Positions 21,249-33,293 of a stretch of DNA of 64,000 bases are shown here, piece after piece (the stretch's first letter is position 1; each line of letters starts with the position of its first letter). Position numbers and translations under genes: made by a program. A model generated the notes under the pieces. The model had not been told where the DNA came from. It ran no database searches and saw nothing but the letters and a program-made list of their open reading frames with translations. Source of the DNA: Notolepis coatsorum (taxonomy: Eukaryota > Chordata > Actinopteri > Aulopiformes > Paralepididae); contig OZ020589.1 in assembly GCA_963971535.1 (NCBI GenBank), forward strand, positions 51,783,952 to 51,847,951, given 5' to 3'.

Positions 21249-22135
21249 TTAACACTTTGGTTGCCACTTGTTAACATGGTAAAATATGGTTGAATGCCAC
21301 CACCCACTTCAATGATAGCATTGTGAACGCATAATCTCTGTCTTAAATGATGGCTGTGTCTAATCTGCCCGTCACTTATCAATGACTTGTTTGCAGTCAA
21401 CATTGTCGAAACGGATTGTTTTTTAATCGGTTAATTTCCGTTTTATAGCATTTTGAAAAGCCCTCGTTTTCTTGAAAGTTTCAGGAAAATATAAAGATTC
21501 CGTGATAAACGGCATTTACTGGAATATTCTGGAATACACAAAAAACGTTGTAATTTTTCTGCCTATTCATGTATAGTTTTCAAATAAACGCTAGATTATC
21601 GATAGTATATGTGTACTTATGCACGCTAGAGAAGCGATCTGAAAAATATATTCTCTCATTTCCTGATCAGCGCGCACACACACACACACACACACATGGG
21701 GCAAACGCTGATATATAGGTGGAAACAGATCTGATTACCCCAAGACTGGTCAAATAAATTGCTTACCTCAGATCAGATGTTCTCCAAAAAGATTATTCCA
21801 ATTCCTGATCGCCATTCCAAATATTGATCGCATTTATTGATTCAGCGTTGGGTACTGTAAATATGTATTCCACATTGTTTTGTGGCTCGGCGATCACTTC
21901 GGTCTCTTCAGATACCTTGACGGAAAAGTAAAATGAGGAGGCTGAACCCCATCAGTCTAATCCAATGGGGTGCAGTTACACAGGGAGAGACGATAGGGGG
22001 CGGTATTTTCCCAATGGAGCTCAGAGAGAGTCGCTAATAAAAAGAAATACGACAAACAAACGCTATAGCGTTGGTGGCATTCAACAGTCGGCATGAACTA
22101 ATGACAAAACGCGTCCGTGGCACTCAAAGTGTTAA
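21249..22135. mobile_element. piggyBac-like non-autonomous element, copy 2
   Basis: Ends TTAACACTTTGG and TCAAAGTGTTAA. The interior matches 1588-2528 (for example CAGTCAACATTGTCGAA and CAAATAAACGCTAGAT). A (CA)n insert lies near 21680. No transposase frame. Confidence 0.8.
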
Positions 22136-22167
22136 AAGGCATCCAGACACATGACCAAGAAGTGAAT

Positions 22168-22240
22168 TCACCTCTTGGTATAGTGGTCTGCGATGTCGCC
22201 TGCAGCACGGGAGACCGGGGTTCGACTCCCACTCAGGGCA
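22168..22240 (+). repeat. tRNA-derived sequence (SINE head or tRNA pseudogene)
   Basis: It has an A box, TGGTATAGTGG, and a B box, GGTTCGACTCC, with GGGAGACCGGGG between, most like tRNA-Asp. The acceptor and T stems do not pair properly, so it is not a functional tRNA. A relative lies inverted at 22841. Confidence 0.7.
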
Positions 22241-22747
22241 TGTCAAATAAGTTGGTTATGCTTAGAGTTTGGAATCAGGGCTGGTGGTCTATCGCCCTGC
22301 TCTAAAGATAAACTCTAAGCATAACCAACTTCGAAAGAGGGCGACTTCGAAAGAGTGCCTAAGCTTAACCAGTTGGAAACAAGGCAGACAGTAATAACAT
22401 TTGCAATCGATCAATCAATCAATTTGTGTGATATTTATTTTGTTCCACAATGACTCATGACCCACCAATTACATAATCCAACATTGTGTAAGAAACTAAC
22501 ACATTCGCCGTGACAGAATCGTTTTTGATTTAGTCGTTATGACGCTGTCAACATATCCATTCGTAAGGTTATTGTCCGCCATCTTGCTTTCATTTCTAAA
22601 AACTCGCACAGCGGATTGATTGTAATTCGGTTGTGGGCGGGTCCTGGGATCAGGAGCAGGGGTTATAACAAATACCCACGTTTAACTTGACTGTTTCAGC
22701 CAATCAGAATCGAGAAATGTGCATGCCATTGTATAACATCCGTTACA

Positions 22748-23019
22748 CTCACCCTCTCAAACTCACTCCACTCCACCCAAGGCATCCGGGTCAATTGGCA
22801 CCATTGTAACGGTTGTGACAACGTCACCTCAAACTTCGATGGCCCGAGTGGGAGTTGAACCCCCGTCTCCCACACCACGGGCAGCAACACAGACCGCTAT
22901 ACCAAGAGGTGAATTCACTTCTAAGTACTGGGTCTATGCGTCTTTTGAGGATGTGAGAGTGAGTTTAACCCATAGCACCACTACTCACCCCAGCCCTTCT
23001 TGACTGCGCTTCACGATAC
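22748..23019 (-). repeat. Interspersed repeat with a tRNA-like segment, 11-bp flanking repeat
   Basis: CATCCGTTACA is repeated exactly at 22737-22747 and 23020-23030. Inside, 22913-22841 reads on the minus strand as a tRNA-like stretch (A box TGGTATAGCGG, B box GGTTCAACTCC) related to 22168-22240. The tRNA-like part is internal, not at the 5' end, so it is not a standard SINE. Confidence 0.6.
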
Positions 23020-23039
23020 CATCCGTTACATATACACAA

Positions 23040-23175
23040 GTCAGTGCCATGTTTAACTTTAAAACCAAACTGGTTATCTGTGGAGTTAATAAACTCATTT
23101 AATCTATCCAGCAGGATTCGTTCTACAAATGTTGACAGTATGCTAGTGGTCTGCAGTTACAGTATTTAGGCTGCT
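23040..23175 (-). mobile_element. LINE reverse-transcriptase fragment
   Basis: The minus strand reads STFVERILLDRLNEFINSTD followed by NQFGFKVKHGTDLCI, a conserved RT segment of non-LTR elements. It is short and truncated on both sides, and from a family different from the LINE that follows at 23235. Confidence 0.75.
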
Positions 23176-23234
23176 TTACCAGCTTTGTCCTCAATGACTG
23201 ACACTAACAGAACAGACAACATTGAGTCTAAAAG

Positions 23235-26200
23235 ATGGCGCCGCTATGCCCGGTCGCCTGTCTGTTCGCTCCGTCGAGATTGTGCTTACTTTTGTTAATA
23301 TTTATAGTTTTAAGAGTTTTGTCTGTACCAACAGTAGGTGCATTTAATGTGTATGACCGTCAGTCACTTATAGACATCGGATTACGGGAAACTTACCGAT
23401 TGGATTACTCCCTGAATCAGCTTTCCGAACCGCAGCAATGGCCTTTGGAAATTCTCAAAACAATGGGACCAGATCCTGATCCCAGGAACAAAGGAATCAC
23501 CAGGCGGCGAGGGAAGAGAGCTGGGATCCGTAACAGGCTGAGATCCAGAAGACACCGAACACCACTACCCAGTATATTGCTAGCCAATGTACAATCAATT
23601 GACAATAAACTGGATGACATCCGAGCAAGGATTCAATACCAAAGAGACGTTAGAGATTGTAACGTTCTCTGCTTCACCGAGACGTGGCTGACGCCGGACG
23701 TCCCAGACCACGCCATACAACCGGCCGAACACTTCTTCATCCACCGCAAGGACAGATCAGCATTGTCCGGCAAACAACGTGGAGGAGGTATTGCCTTCAT
23801 GTTTAACAACAATTGGAGCGATCCAGCTAACGTGAAGGAATTATCGAACCACTGTTGCCCAGACCTGGAATATATAACCATCAAGTGTCGTCCTTTCTTC
23901 CTCCCGAGGGAGTTAACGGCGATCATCCTTGTAGGAGTGTATATTCCACCGCAAGCCAGCAATAGTGCCGCGCTCTCCAGGCTTCACGACGAGGTAAACA
24001 AACTCCAGGCAGCGAACGTTAATGCCGCCATCATAGTTGTGGGTGATTTCAATAGCGCCAATCTGAGAAAGGTATTACCTGACTTCTATCAGCATGTGAC
24101 TTGTAACACCAGAGGCGGTAACATCCTAGATCACTGTTACACGCAATTCAAAGGTGGATACAAGGCTCATTCTGCTAGTGGCTTTGGTAAATCAGATCAC
24201 GCGTCCATTTTCCTTTCACCAAAGTACAAACAAAGAATCAAAAGCACTCCCGTAGTCTTGCGAGAGGTGCAGAAATGGGATTTGACGTCAGAGGAGACGC
24301 TACAGGCTGCGTTTGACTGCACAGACTGGAGCGTGTTCCGCGACACAGATAACATTCATGTCTACACGGAGACAGTGCTGGACTATGTTCGTACTATGGT
24401 GGAAGAAACAATCCCCACTACCAAAATGAGAGTTTACCCAAATCAAAAACCCTGGGTAGACAAATCCGTCCGTGAAGCTCTGAGAGCGCGCACCAAAGCA
24501 TACAACGACGGCCTAGTGGCAGGCAACATGAATGACCACAAGGTGGCGCGATACAACGTAAGGAGGACAGTGACAGAGGCCAAGCGACGCTACAAGGATA
24601 AAATTGAACTCCAGTTTGAACAGGCTGACTCTAGAGCTATGTGGCAGGGGCTCAAAACGATGACAGACTACAAAGGCGCCTCCCTCAAACTGAACAGTGA
24701 CATCTCCTTAGCAAATGACCTCAATACCTTCTATGCGAGGTTTGATGCTGGTAATAACAACACCAGCCCACAAGCCACGGCAATGGGGGGGGGGGGGGGG
24801 GGTCGGCTGCTGATGGAGACGCAGTGTTCAGGGTAACAGAGCATGAGGTGAGGCGGACCTTTAAAAAAGTGAATATCAGGAAGGCAGCAGGTCCGGACGG
24901 CATCCCCGGCCGCGTCCTAAAAGTCTGTGCCAACCAACTGGCCCCAGTATTCACTGACATATTTAACCTGTCCTTAGAACAGGCTGTCATCCCCACCTGC
25001 CTGAAGAAGTCCACTATTATCCCTGTACCCAAAAAATCCAAGCCTGCTTGCCTCAACGACTACCGCCCTGTAGCTCTCACCTCCATAGCCATGAAGTGCT
25101 TTGAGAAGCTAGTAAAGGGCTACATCTGCTCCTCCCTCCCCATCAACATGGACCGCCTGCAATTTGAATACCGCCCCAACAGGTCCACGGAGGACGCCAT
25201 AGCCCATGTGCTGCACACAGCAGCATCACACCTGGACAAGAGGCAGGGGAACTATGTGAGAATGCTATTCATCGACTACAGCTCGGCATTCAATACCATA
25301 GTCCCCTCCATACTCATAGCCAAGCTCAGGGACCTGGGCTTGAACTATGACCTCTGCCAGTGGGTCTTGGACTTCCTGACTGGCAGACCCCAGGTGGTGA
25401 GAGCAGGCAACTGCACCTCCTCATCCATCACCCTCAACATAGGGGCCCCCCAGGGTTGTGTTCTGAGTCCCCTCCTCTACTCCCTGTACACACACGACTG
25501 TGTGGCTCAGCGGAGTAGCAATACAATCATCAAATTTGCTGACGACACAGTGGTGGTGGGCCTGATCTCTGCCAACGACGAGAGGGCCTACCTGGAAGAG
25601 GTCAAGGTCCTGGCGGGATGGTGCCAGGAAAACAGCCTCTCCCTGAACGTCAGCAAAACAAAGGAGATGATTGTGGACTTCAGGAGGTCGGGGGTCAAGG
25701 ACTACAGCCCCCTCAGCATCGACGGGGCACCGGTTGAGAGAGTCAACAGCTTTAAGTACCTCGGAGCCTACATATCCGAGGACTTGACATGGACCACACA
25801 CATTGACAGTGTTGTGAAGAAGGCACGACAACGCCTCTACTTCCTCAGGCGCCTAAGGAAGTTCCAAGTCAGTCAGAAGATCCTTAAGAACTTCTACTCA
25901 TGTACAATAGAGAGCATCTTGACTGGCAACATCATCTCCTGGTTTGGGAATAGCACTGCACAAGACCGAAGCAGACTACAAAGAGTGACACGTTCAGCCG
26001 AACGCACAATTTGAACTGCTGCGGTCAGGCAAGCGATACCGGAGTCTCAAGGCGAGCACAGAAAGACTCAGAAGAAGCTTCTATCCCCAGGCCATCAGGC
26101 TGCTAAACGAACAATGAACACTACACAACAACAACCACCAAACGCACATAGCACACACATCCACACGCACACACTCACTTTAAACAAACACACTGTAGCA

Positions 26201-26618
26201 CCCACTCCACACACTTTATAGCACACACCCACTTTAAACAAACACACTGTAGCACCCACTCCCCACACTTTATATTTATTGATGAAGGATTGCACTACAA
26301 CTCGTACACCTTACTGTAAATTGTACCTAAATTGTACCTCATCCCATTTCTGCTTTGCACTATATAGTACTGTACATTAGTACACTGCATAGTATTGTAT
26401 ATTATATGGTAACTCAGAACATTGTACATATGTCTATACCGAACACTGTGACCTCATTTTCTTCTTCTAAATTACATGCTATACTATGTTATTTGATACT
26501 ATCTTGTCTAGCACAGTCTCTGGAGCGTAACAGTAAGAAGCATTTTGTATGAAAGTATTCTGTACTTCTGTATGACAACTATTAAAGAAACTTGAAACTT
26601 GAAACTTGAACTTGAAAC
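23235..26618 (+). mobile_element. L2/Rex1-like LINE, nearly full length, copy 1
   Basis: The first frame (23235-24836, 533 codons) carries an apurinic-type endonuclease: NVQSIDNKLDDIRA, CFTETWLTPD, IIVVGDFNSANL and GKSDHASIF. It runs into 18 Gs at 24785-24802, after which the reverse transcriptase continues in another frame (24824-26014): [60 protein letters not shown] and [12 protein letters not shown]. Compared with copy 2 (61108-63240) it has lost 101 bp near 26010, which ends the RT frame early. The 3' UTR ends in a TTGAAC-type tail. About 98% identity to copy 2 suggests recent activity of the family. Both defects make this copy inactive. Confidence 0.92.
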
Positions 26619-26836
26619 TAACAAGCCATGAATCACGAAGCCAGTAAAGCAAATAGCAAGGCGAGAAGTTATCATCGGACTGACATATTTAAGGTGTTTA
26701 GCTAGCAGTAATATCACACTGTATATTGTTAATGCCCTTTACTGTTACATTGCACTCAGGTTAGATGCTAACTTATTTGCATTGTATTGTACTGTACTTG
26801 TGCTGTATGATGACAATTATAATTAAGGCTGTCAAT

Positions 26837-27118
26837 TAGGGATGCTCGATATTGGCTTTTTTACCGATACCGATATTCCGATATTGTCCAACTCTTAATT
26901 TCCGATACCGATATCAACCGATACCGATATATGCAGGGTTTCCCCCCCCAAAAAACTGAATAATTTCAGGTAACTAATAATTTCATTGGATATATATATA
27001 ACAAATATTGTTATTGTTTTTTTCTTTTTTTAAACCGATACCGATATTTTCCGATATCACATTTTACTGCCGATATCGGCCGATAATATCGGTCGGCCGA
27101 TAATATCGGACATCCCTA
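26837..27118. mobile_element. hAT MITE, target duplication CTGTCAAT
   Basis: Ends TAGGGATGCTCGATATT and AATATCGGACATCCCTA, with GATACCGATAT repeats inside. CTGTCAAT is duplicated at 26829-26836 and 27119-27126. The flanking TCGATTAAAATATTTAATC sequence looks like a worn second MITE. Confidence 0.9.
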
Positions 27119-27245
27119 CTGTCAATCGATTAAAATATTTAATCTGATTAATCGCATGATTGTCCATAGTTAATCGTGATAAATAGCTAATTAATCGCAT
27201 ATTTCTTTGTTTTTTTGTATTTTGTTTCTGTTGTATACCTTAAAC

Positions 27246-28694
27246 CAGGGGTGGGCAATTATTTTTCCCGGGGGGCCGAATGAGCAACTGAAAATATGTT
27301 GGAGGGCCGGGCCAAAATTCCAAACTCAATTATGCATAATATACATTTTATTTCTATATAAAAAGCAGTAAATGGCATTGTTTTGACCCCTGGTAAGAGT
27401 GTATGTTATTATTTGGCAATTAAAAGGTGAGGTAGCTTTCAAAAATATCATTTATTCAAATAGAATTTATTTCCAAAATGATGAACAAAATGTGAAACAT
27501 TAATAACAAAGGGCATGTATGAAAAAGTGCTATACAAATAAAGTTATTATTTTGAGTTTCATATACTATTGAAACAAGGATTTTCTTAGCTTTCTAAAGA
27601 CATCACATCATCTTATAGCCAAAATAAACAAGACATATCACTGAACTGTGTAAAGAAAAGTGTCCCAGTAGCCTTTTTTACTTTACATGCCTATATTAAA
27701 CATTTAATGTTTTCAGAACTGTGCAAAAAAAAGAAAAGAAAATATCAAGTGTCCCATTTCACTTGTTATATTTCCACATTTTAGTGTTCTTCAGCTATTT
27801 TTTTTTTTCATTCAGTGTGATAAATCCAGTCTCTGTTGAGCTTTAACAAGTCCATCAAAGTCAGGTTGCATGTCTGAGGTGGAGATGCGAAGCACAGCTG
27901 CCAGATGTTCATCAGTGAGAGAGGATCTGTACCTGGACTTGGTAAACGTCATGACTGAGAATGTCTGTTCACATATAGGTGGATCCAAAGAGAACCAACA
28001 TCTTCTGAGCATGTCTCCTCATGTTTGGAAAGTTCTCCTCCTTGAGAGCAGAACTCTAGCAGTGATGCTGACTTAAAGTGCTCTTTCAGTAGTGAATCAG
28101 ACTGCAGGTCAATGAGTTCAAGCTGAACATCAGTGGGTGCACTATCAACACTGCAGGTAAAGGGAGAGGAAACCAGCTGCATTTCATCCTCAACCTTTTT
28201 GAAATCTTGAAAACGTCTTGAAAATTCATCATGCAGTGCTCCCAACATGGATGAGTACCTGTGCCGGTGATCAGCTGATGGTTTGACTTCTTTCAGGGTT
28301 TTCATGTGTTTGAGATTGTTGCTGCCTAGTTGCCTTGAAATTAATTGCAACTTTGTCATGAAGGCTTTCACATGGCTATGCATTTCATGAGCAAAAATGC
28401 CCTTGCCCTGCAGTTGTGTGTTCAGTAGGGATGGGTACCGTTCACATTTGAACCGATACGGTACCGGTACCTGTGAATCGATACCTTTTTTCTGTACTTT
28501 AGTCTCAACATTTTTTATCTACCTACCTCAGTTGTGAAGAAAGAAATCCAAACTTGAACTTGTTGAATCAAGTCAAATCCTAGGTAAGCGTATATTGTGC
28601 GTGTGAACGTTGACATAAAAAAAAATATATATTATCATGTAATCTTTCGCAGGCCGGTCAGAATCATCCGCGGGCCGTACAATGCCCAGGTCTG
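27246..28694 (-). mobile_element. hAT element with transposase C-terminal remnant, target duplication CCTTAAAC
   Basis: Left end CAGGGGTGGGCAAT and right end (reverse complement CAGACCTGGGCATT) are flanked by CCTTAAAC at 27238-27245 and 28695-28702. Minus-strand frames at 28383-27949 and 28012-27812 read SADHRHRYSSMLGALHDEFS, LIDLQSDSLLKEHFKSASLL, then ICEQTFSVMTFTKSRYRSSL and TDEHLAAVLRI. This is the end of a hAT transposase of the GTF2IRD2/EPM2AIP1-related group, including the C-terminal dimerisation region. The N-terminal two thirds are deleted and one frameshift separates the pieces. A further MITE end (TAGGGATGGGTACCG) sits at 28427. Confidence 0.88.
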
Positions 28695-29275
28695 CCTTAA
28701 ACAGATATTTTTCAAGTTGTAATACTCTTATCAACATGAGAGTCGACAAATGCTTGCTTTATGCAAAAAATGCAAGTTTATTTATTGCCACAATGAGAAA
28801 CAGAAGGTTATTTCATAACCTAGTTATATGAATACTGGCTGAGCGTCTCGCTCTGCCAATGAGATAACCTCTTATCTCCACGCACCTAGCGTGCATGTGG
28901 AACAAACAAATGCACCCACTTGCACGTGACCAAGCCACTCCCATGCGTCTCCCTATATGACGCCGGAAATGGTCACGCTCACCCTCCCAGTTTGATTTCC
29001 AAAAGTGGAAAAACATCCAAGGGACCTCAGGGTGTTTGACCTATCGTGTCTCGCTCTGCCAATGAGATATGGTCCAACAAGTGTACCCCCTGAGGGCCCG
29101 TAAGCCCCAGCCATGGAGGAGGGGAGTCCCGTCCACCCGCCCGTCCTAACGAAGGGGGGGAGGCAGTCAACTCCACCAAAGTGCGAAAAAGGGGGAACTA
29201 GGCACCCCTGAACGCACAGCACAGGCGGGACCATGTGTGACACAGCACCCCGTGGCCCACACCCACACACCCCTG

Positions 29276-30259
29276 CTAGCCCACCTGATGGCGGGACGCA
29301 GGAGAGGTCCCATACCTCAGAACCGCCTGAGAGACAGAACCCCCAGTCATGTCCACGAGGTAAAACCTAACGAAAGGACCCGGGGAGGACCAGGAGGCCG
29401 CAGCACAGATGTCCTCCAGCGAGGCCCCCCCTAACAGGGCAGCAGAGGCCGCCACTCCACGAGTCCAGCCAATGTGTAGCAAAGGGCAATGCCCTCGCAC
29501 AACCAATGTGACAGGCGCTGCTTGGACAGCGCCTTACCCGTGCAAGGGGCAACGTAACAAACAAACAGTTGATCGGAAGCCCTGAGATCCTGCGTCCGAC
29601 TAAGGCAAACCCTCAGTGCACGGACAGGACACGACAGGTGAAGGCCCGCCTCCAACCCACTAGCGTGACGAGGTGGATGAAACGCCTGAACCACAATATC
29701 CCTGGAGCGAAAAGAGATCCGGATATTCTTTGGCACGAAGACTGGATTAGGCCTCCCTGGATTAGGTTGCACCGCTATCGGCCCGAATAGACAGGCACTC
29801 AGGCTGCACCGAGAGAGCACACAGCTCACCCATGTGCTTAGCGGAGGTGATGGCCAAAAGGAACGCGGTCTTAAAGGACAGCCGATCCAATGGCGCCTGC
29901 TCAAGAGGCTCAAACGGGGCCTCCGACAACCGGCCCAGGACCAGTTGGAGGTCCCAACTCGGAGACAGAGAACGTTCCACAGGCTTGAAACGCAGAGCGC
30001 CAAGCAGGAAACGTTTCACGAGAGGGTGGCTGAACAATGTTCTGCCCCCACACTCGACCATATGCCACTTCCCAACGTAAGCCGCGGTAGTGGACGGAGC
30101 GCGCGCATTCCGGATGGCGTTAACCACAGAAGAGTCAAGACGCATCCCCACCAGATTCACTCTTTCAGCAGCCAAGCCTAGAGGCTGCCCCAGAACAGGA
30201 GGCAGAACAGAGTTACGCGTGCCTGAGAGAGAAACAGGCCTGACCATGGAACAGGCCAC
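29276..30259 (-). pseudogene. DIRS tyrosine recombinase remnant
   Basis: Minus-strand pieces in three frames read LSPSWDLQLVLGRLSEAPFE, LSFKTAFLLAITSAKHMGEL, ASGLEAGLHLSCPVRALRVC, SDQLFVCYVAPCTGKALSKQ, RLSHWLCEGIALCYTLAGLV, and finally TRGVAASAALLGGASLEDIC with SSPGPFVRFYLVDM. The order and wording match the tyrosine recombinases of fish DIRS elements. The FVRFY tyrosine is kept. The usual H-x-x-R box before GVAAS reads IGWTR here, so the histidine seems lost. At least two frameshifts; inactive. Confidence 0.82.
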
Positions 30260-30539
30260 GGCGGGGCTACCAAGAGCTGAATCAGGGCGGGAACCACACA
30301 GCTGAGCCCCCGCCCGCCGCGACCAGGATCAAAGCTGAGCTATCAGGTGTATGGGGGGGAATGCGTACAGAATCCCGGGCGGCCACGGAATCGGTCCCAG
30401 ACCTGTCCGACTATGTCTGGACATAGTCCCCACTCGTCATGGTGAGGACCGCCCCGCGACATCACATCTGAACCCACATTCTCCCTGCCAGGGATGTGGA
30501 GAGCCCTCAGGCTGCGCAGATTGAGAAACGTTCATAGCC

Positions 30540-31770
30540 CGAGCTCGACCGCCGCCCGGTGCAGACGGGGGGAGCGTACTCCTCCCCGTCTGTCAATATA
30601 CGACCCTGACGTTGTGTTGTCCGTCCTGATCAAAACATGCTTGCCCACCACAAGGTGGCCGAGCCGTTTGAGGACCAGAAGGACTGCCTTCAATTCCAAC
30701 ACATTGAAATGTAGTGCAGACCGGGCACCATGGTCCTGTCAGCTGCCCCCTACTCCGTTGGGCCGACACGTCCCCCCCATCCCGCGAGGGAGGCGCCAGT
30801 GAAGACCGTGACGTGTGACAGCCTGCTGCCCACGGGGACCCAGGCCCCAGGCCCTCCCCATAGGACGAGGTCCCCCAGTACTGACATGGGAACCTTCAGC
30901 CGCTTCCACTTGTCTCTCACCGGGTCCATTTCCATACTGGAAAAACCACCTCTGCATCCTCCTCATGAAGAGGAGGCCAAGAGGGACCACAGAGTGAGCA
31001 GATGCCATCATACCGAGCAGGCGCATCACGGACAGCGCCGTAACCATCCTAGGACGCAACCTCCCGAGCGCGCCGAGAACATCCACTCGCCGCCGCTCTG
31101 AGAGGGATGCTCATATAGACCTTGAGCTTAGAAATAAGCCCAAGTACTTCACCCGTTGACTGGGAAGAGGAGTACTCTACTTCCAGTCTACAGCAAAACC
31201 CAGGCTGGTGAGGAATTCCACCACCTGCCTGGTATGAGACCTGGCGATCTTCTCTGACCGGCCGAGGACCAGAATGTCGTCCAGGGTAAAATAAAATTCA
31301 TATCCCCCGACGACGCAGAGACCTCAGCGCGGTCTCCACGCACTTGGTGAAGATGCGAGGAGCCAGAGAGTAGCCGAACGGCAGCCTCTGGTACCCGTAC
31401 GTTAAGCCCTGAAAAGAAAGCATAGGTATGTCCTAGGAGGGAAGATCGGGATGTGAATACGCATCCTACAGGTCTATGGAGGTGAACCAGTCCCCCACCT
31501 GACAGTACTTAACAGGTGGGTGACGGTCAACATTCTGAACCTTCCATGGGACAAGTCCAGTATGGGTCTGACACCCCCCCCCCCCCCCCCGATTTCTCGG
31601 GCACCAGAGAATATCGGGAGGAAATGCCGCTCATCGCGTCCTCCCATGGGACCACGACGACGGCCTGCTTCGCCGCCAGAGAACGAATCTCCTCGGCCAG
31701 GGCTGTCACCGCCGCGGACTCTGATAATAGAGTCTGTACCAAACCCAAAAACGGAGGGCGGGGGGTGTGC
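30540..31770 (-). pseudogene. DIRS reverse transcriptase and RNase H remnant
   Basis: Minus-strand pieces include GVRPILDLSHGRFRMLTVTH, LPFGYSLAPRIFTKCVETAL (partly in another frame), YLDDILVLGRSEKIA (the catalytic YxDD-type box), SAHSVVPLGLLFMRRMQRWF, then VTVFTGASLAGWGGRVGPTE and a region reading VLKRLGHLVVGKHVLIRTDN (RNase H). Many frame changes. A poly-C run at 31571-31590 breaks the RT frame. Confidence 0.75.
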
Positions 31771-32409
31771 AAACTGTAACACAAGCGCCGCCCTCAGTGT
31801 TCTCTCCATCCACACCGACTGTAGCCATACGTGGTAAAATTCCAAAGCGCCCCCGCCGCCAACTGCCGCTGGTCCGCTTGGAATCGTAGATAGGTGGCCC
31901 GGTCCCTCCCGCTGTGCGTTGTCAACCCTGGTCTCGCCAACCGCGCGAGCAGGGTGTCTCGTGGAGCCGGGATATCGCACCCTGACTATACCAACGAGGC
32001 AATCGCACCCAAGGGGGGGACCCCGACAGCGGTCTGATACGGGGGGAGCGGCCATCACCCCTGGTGACATAGGCTCCCCCGCTGAGCTTCTTCCCGGCTT
32101 AGCTTGCTGAGGACAGCCTGCTCTGCAGCTGGACATGCAAGGCGTGTGGTCCCCACACTGCCCGATAGGGTGGGTCCCGTAGCCCTGTAGTGATATTACT
32201 ACCACCCAAACCACACGTGCCTGACTGACCACCGCCGGTCTTCCGGTCGGGGGAGGCACTAACATGATACCCGGCCTGGTGAGGGCGGGGCTGGGGGAAC
32301 TCACACTGCGACCTCCTGGGCCTCGAGTTCCCCCGCTGACAGCCTTCTTCGTCAACAGACACAACACCAGGCTCACCAAACACAGACGCAGAACGTGTGG
32401 TGTGGGAGC
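31474..32409 (-). pseudogene. DIRS gag/RT N-terminal region
   Basis: A single minus-strand frame (32421-31474) includes the region upstream of the RT (SVWMERTLRAALVLQFAHPP) and VRPILDLSHGRFRMLTV. Its first codons come from the hAT inserted at 32410. The upstream half of the gag region continues on the other side of that hAT, at about 33490-33294. Confidence 0.65.
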
Positions 32410-33285
32410 CAGGGTTTCCATTCGAAAAAATTGTTGCCGGTCTCAGGGTCCGGTAGATTTAAATCTACCGGTCAAATAAGAGAAATTCCGGTCAGAGTTT
32501 ATTGAGCTTAAAAACAATTGATAGGTAGGCTATATAAAGAATAACATCCTCAAGATTTATAATATTTTAACTTAAAACTAGGCTACTTTTGCGTATAGTC
32601 ATTATATTCCAAATAAAATAAGTCCCGAGACTCCGTGCTGCTGCAGACTTTAAATCAAATAGGTGTCTGTGGGCAGTCGCCCGACATTAATAAACAGCAG
32701 TCTGTTATAATCACATTTTTATGAGCTAACGAATTCCGTTATATTGGACATTTGTATTAATTATATCAAGCGAAGAACTAAGAAATTTGGCAGAGAGAGA
32801 CGGCAACATTATCGTGGTTGCGTGATGACTCTCTCCACCTCCCAACAACTTATTTGCGGGAGTAGGGCGCTGCAGAGCAGCAGATTCAGCTGTATTCAGG
32901 CTCTATCTTGGGACCGCTCAACAGCGCCCCCCACCCAACAGCTGAATTGCCAATGGCTGAATTGGAGTACTGCACTCTGCCGGTACAGATGGGTGGGTTA
33001 TGGTGGATTCTGCGGCTCTGCAGCTGCATGCAGTCGCAAATCTAGCAGCAAGTTCCCGCATTATTATACCTGCTTGGTGAAGCAACGATGAAACAAATGT
33101 AATGATTGTTTCGTTCATCGCATAGGCTATTTAATTTTAGCCTATTTTAATACAATTCAAATGATCAAATTGTGCTTAGAGGGAATTATTTTCACCGGAC
33201 ATTAAGACCGGAGAGATTAAATATGTCGGACTTCAACAGATTTTGCCGGTCAAATACCGGTAATTACCGGCTAACGGAAACGCTG
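32410..33285. mobile_element. hAT element inside the DIRS gag region, target duplication GTGGGAGC
   Basis: Ends CAGGGTTTCCATTCG and (reverse complement) CAGCGTTTCCGTTAGCC, flanked by GTGGGAGC at 32402-32409 and 33286-33293. ACCGGTAATTACCGG-type palindromes lie near both ends. No transposase frame. Confidence 0.88.
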
Positions 33286-33293
33286 GTGGGAGC

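Larger units (their letters stand above)
20205..22736. mobile_element. Inverted-repeat element with arms of about 290 bp
   Basis: The arm at about 20210-20495 pairs with 22428-22733 in reverse. Shared blocks include ATGGCATGCACATTTCT, GATTCTGATTGGCTGAAAC, AAGATGGCGGACAATAA and CACAATGTTGGATTATGTAA. Arm identity is roughly 85%. The 1.9-kb spacer holds a hairpin, a piggyBac-like element and short interspersed repeats, probably all later insertions. No transposase or target duplication was identified, so the superfamily is unknown. Confidence 0.65.

Noticed and set aside
22168-22240. Functional tRNA gene
   Set aside because: A and B boxes are present, but acceptor and T-stem pairing fail and a related copy lies within another repeat.
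25421-25831. 136-codon minus-strand frame, also at 61956-62366
   Set aside because: Shadow of the LINE reverse transcriptase on the opposite strand; conserved only because the LINE copies are near-identical.
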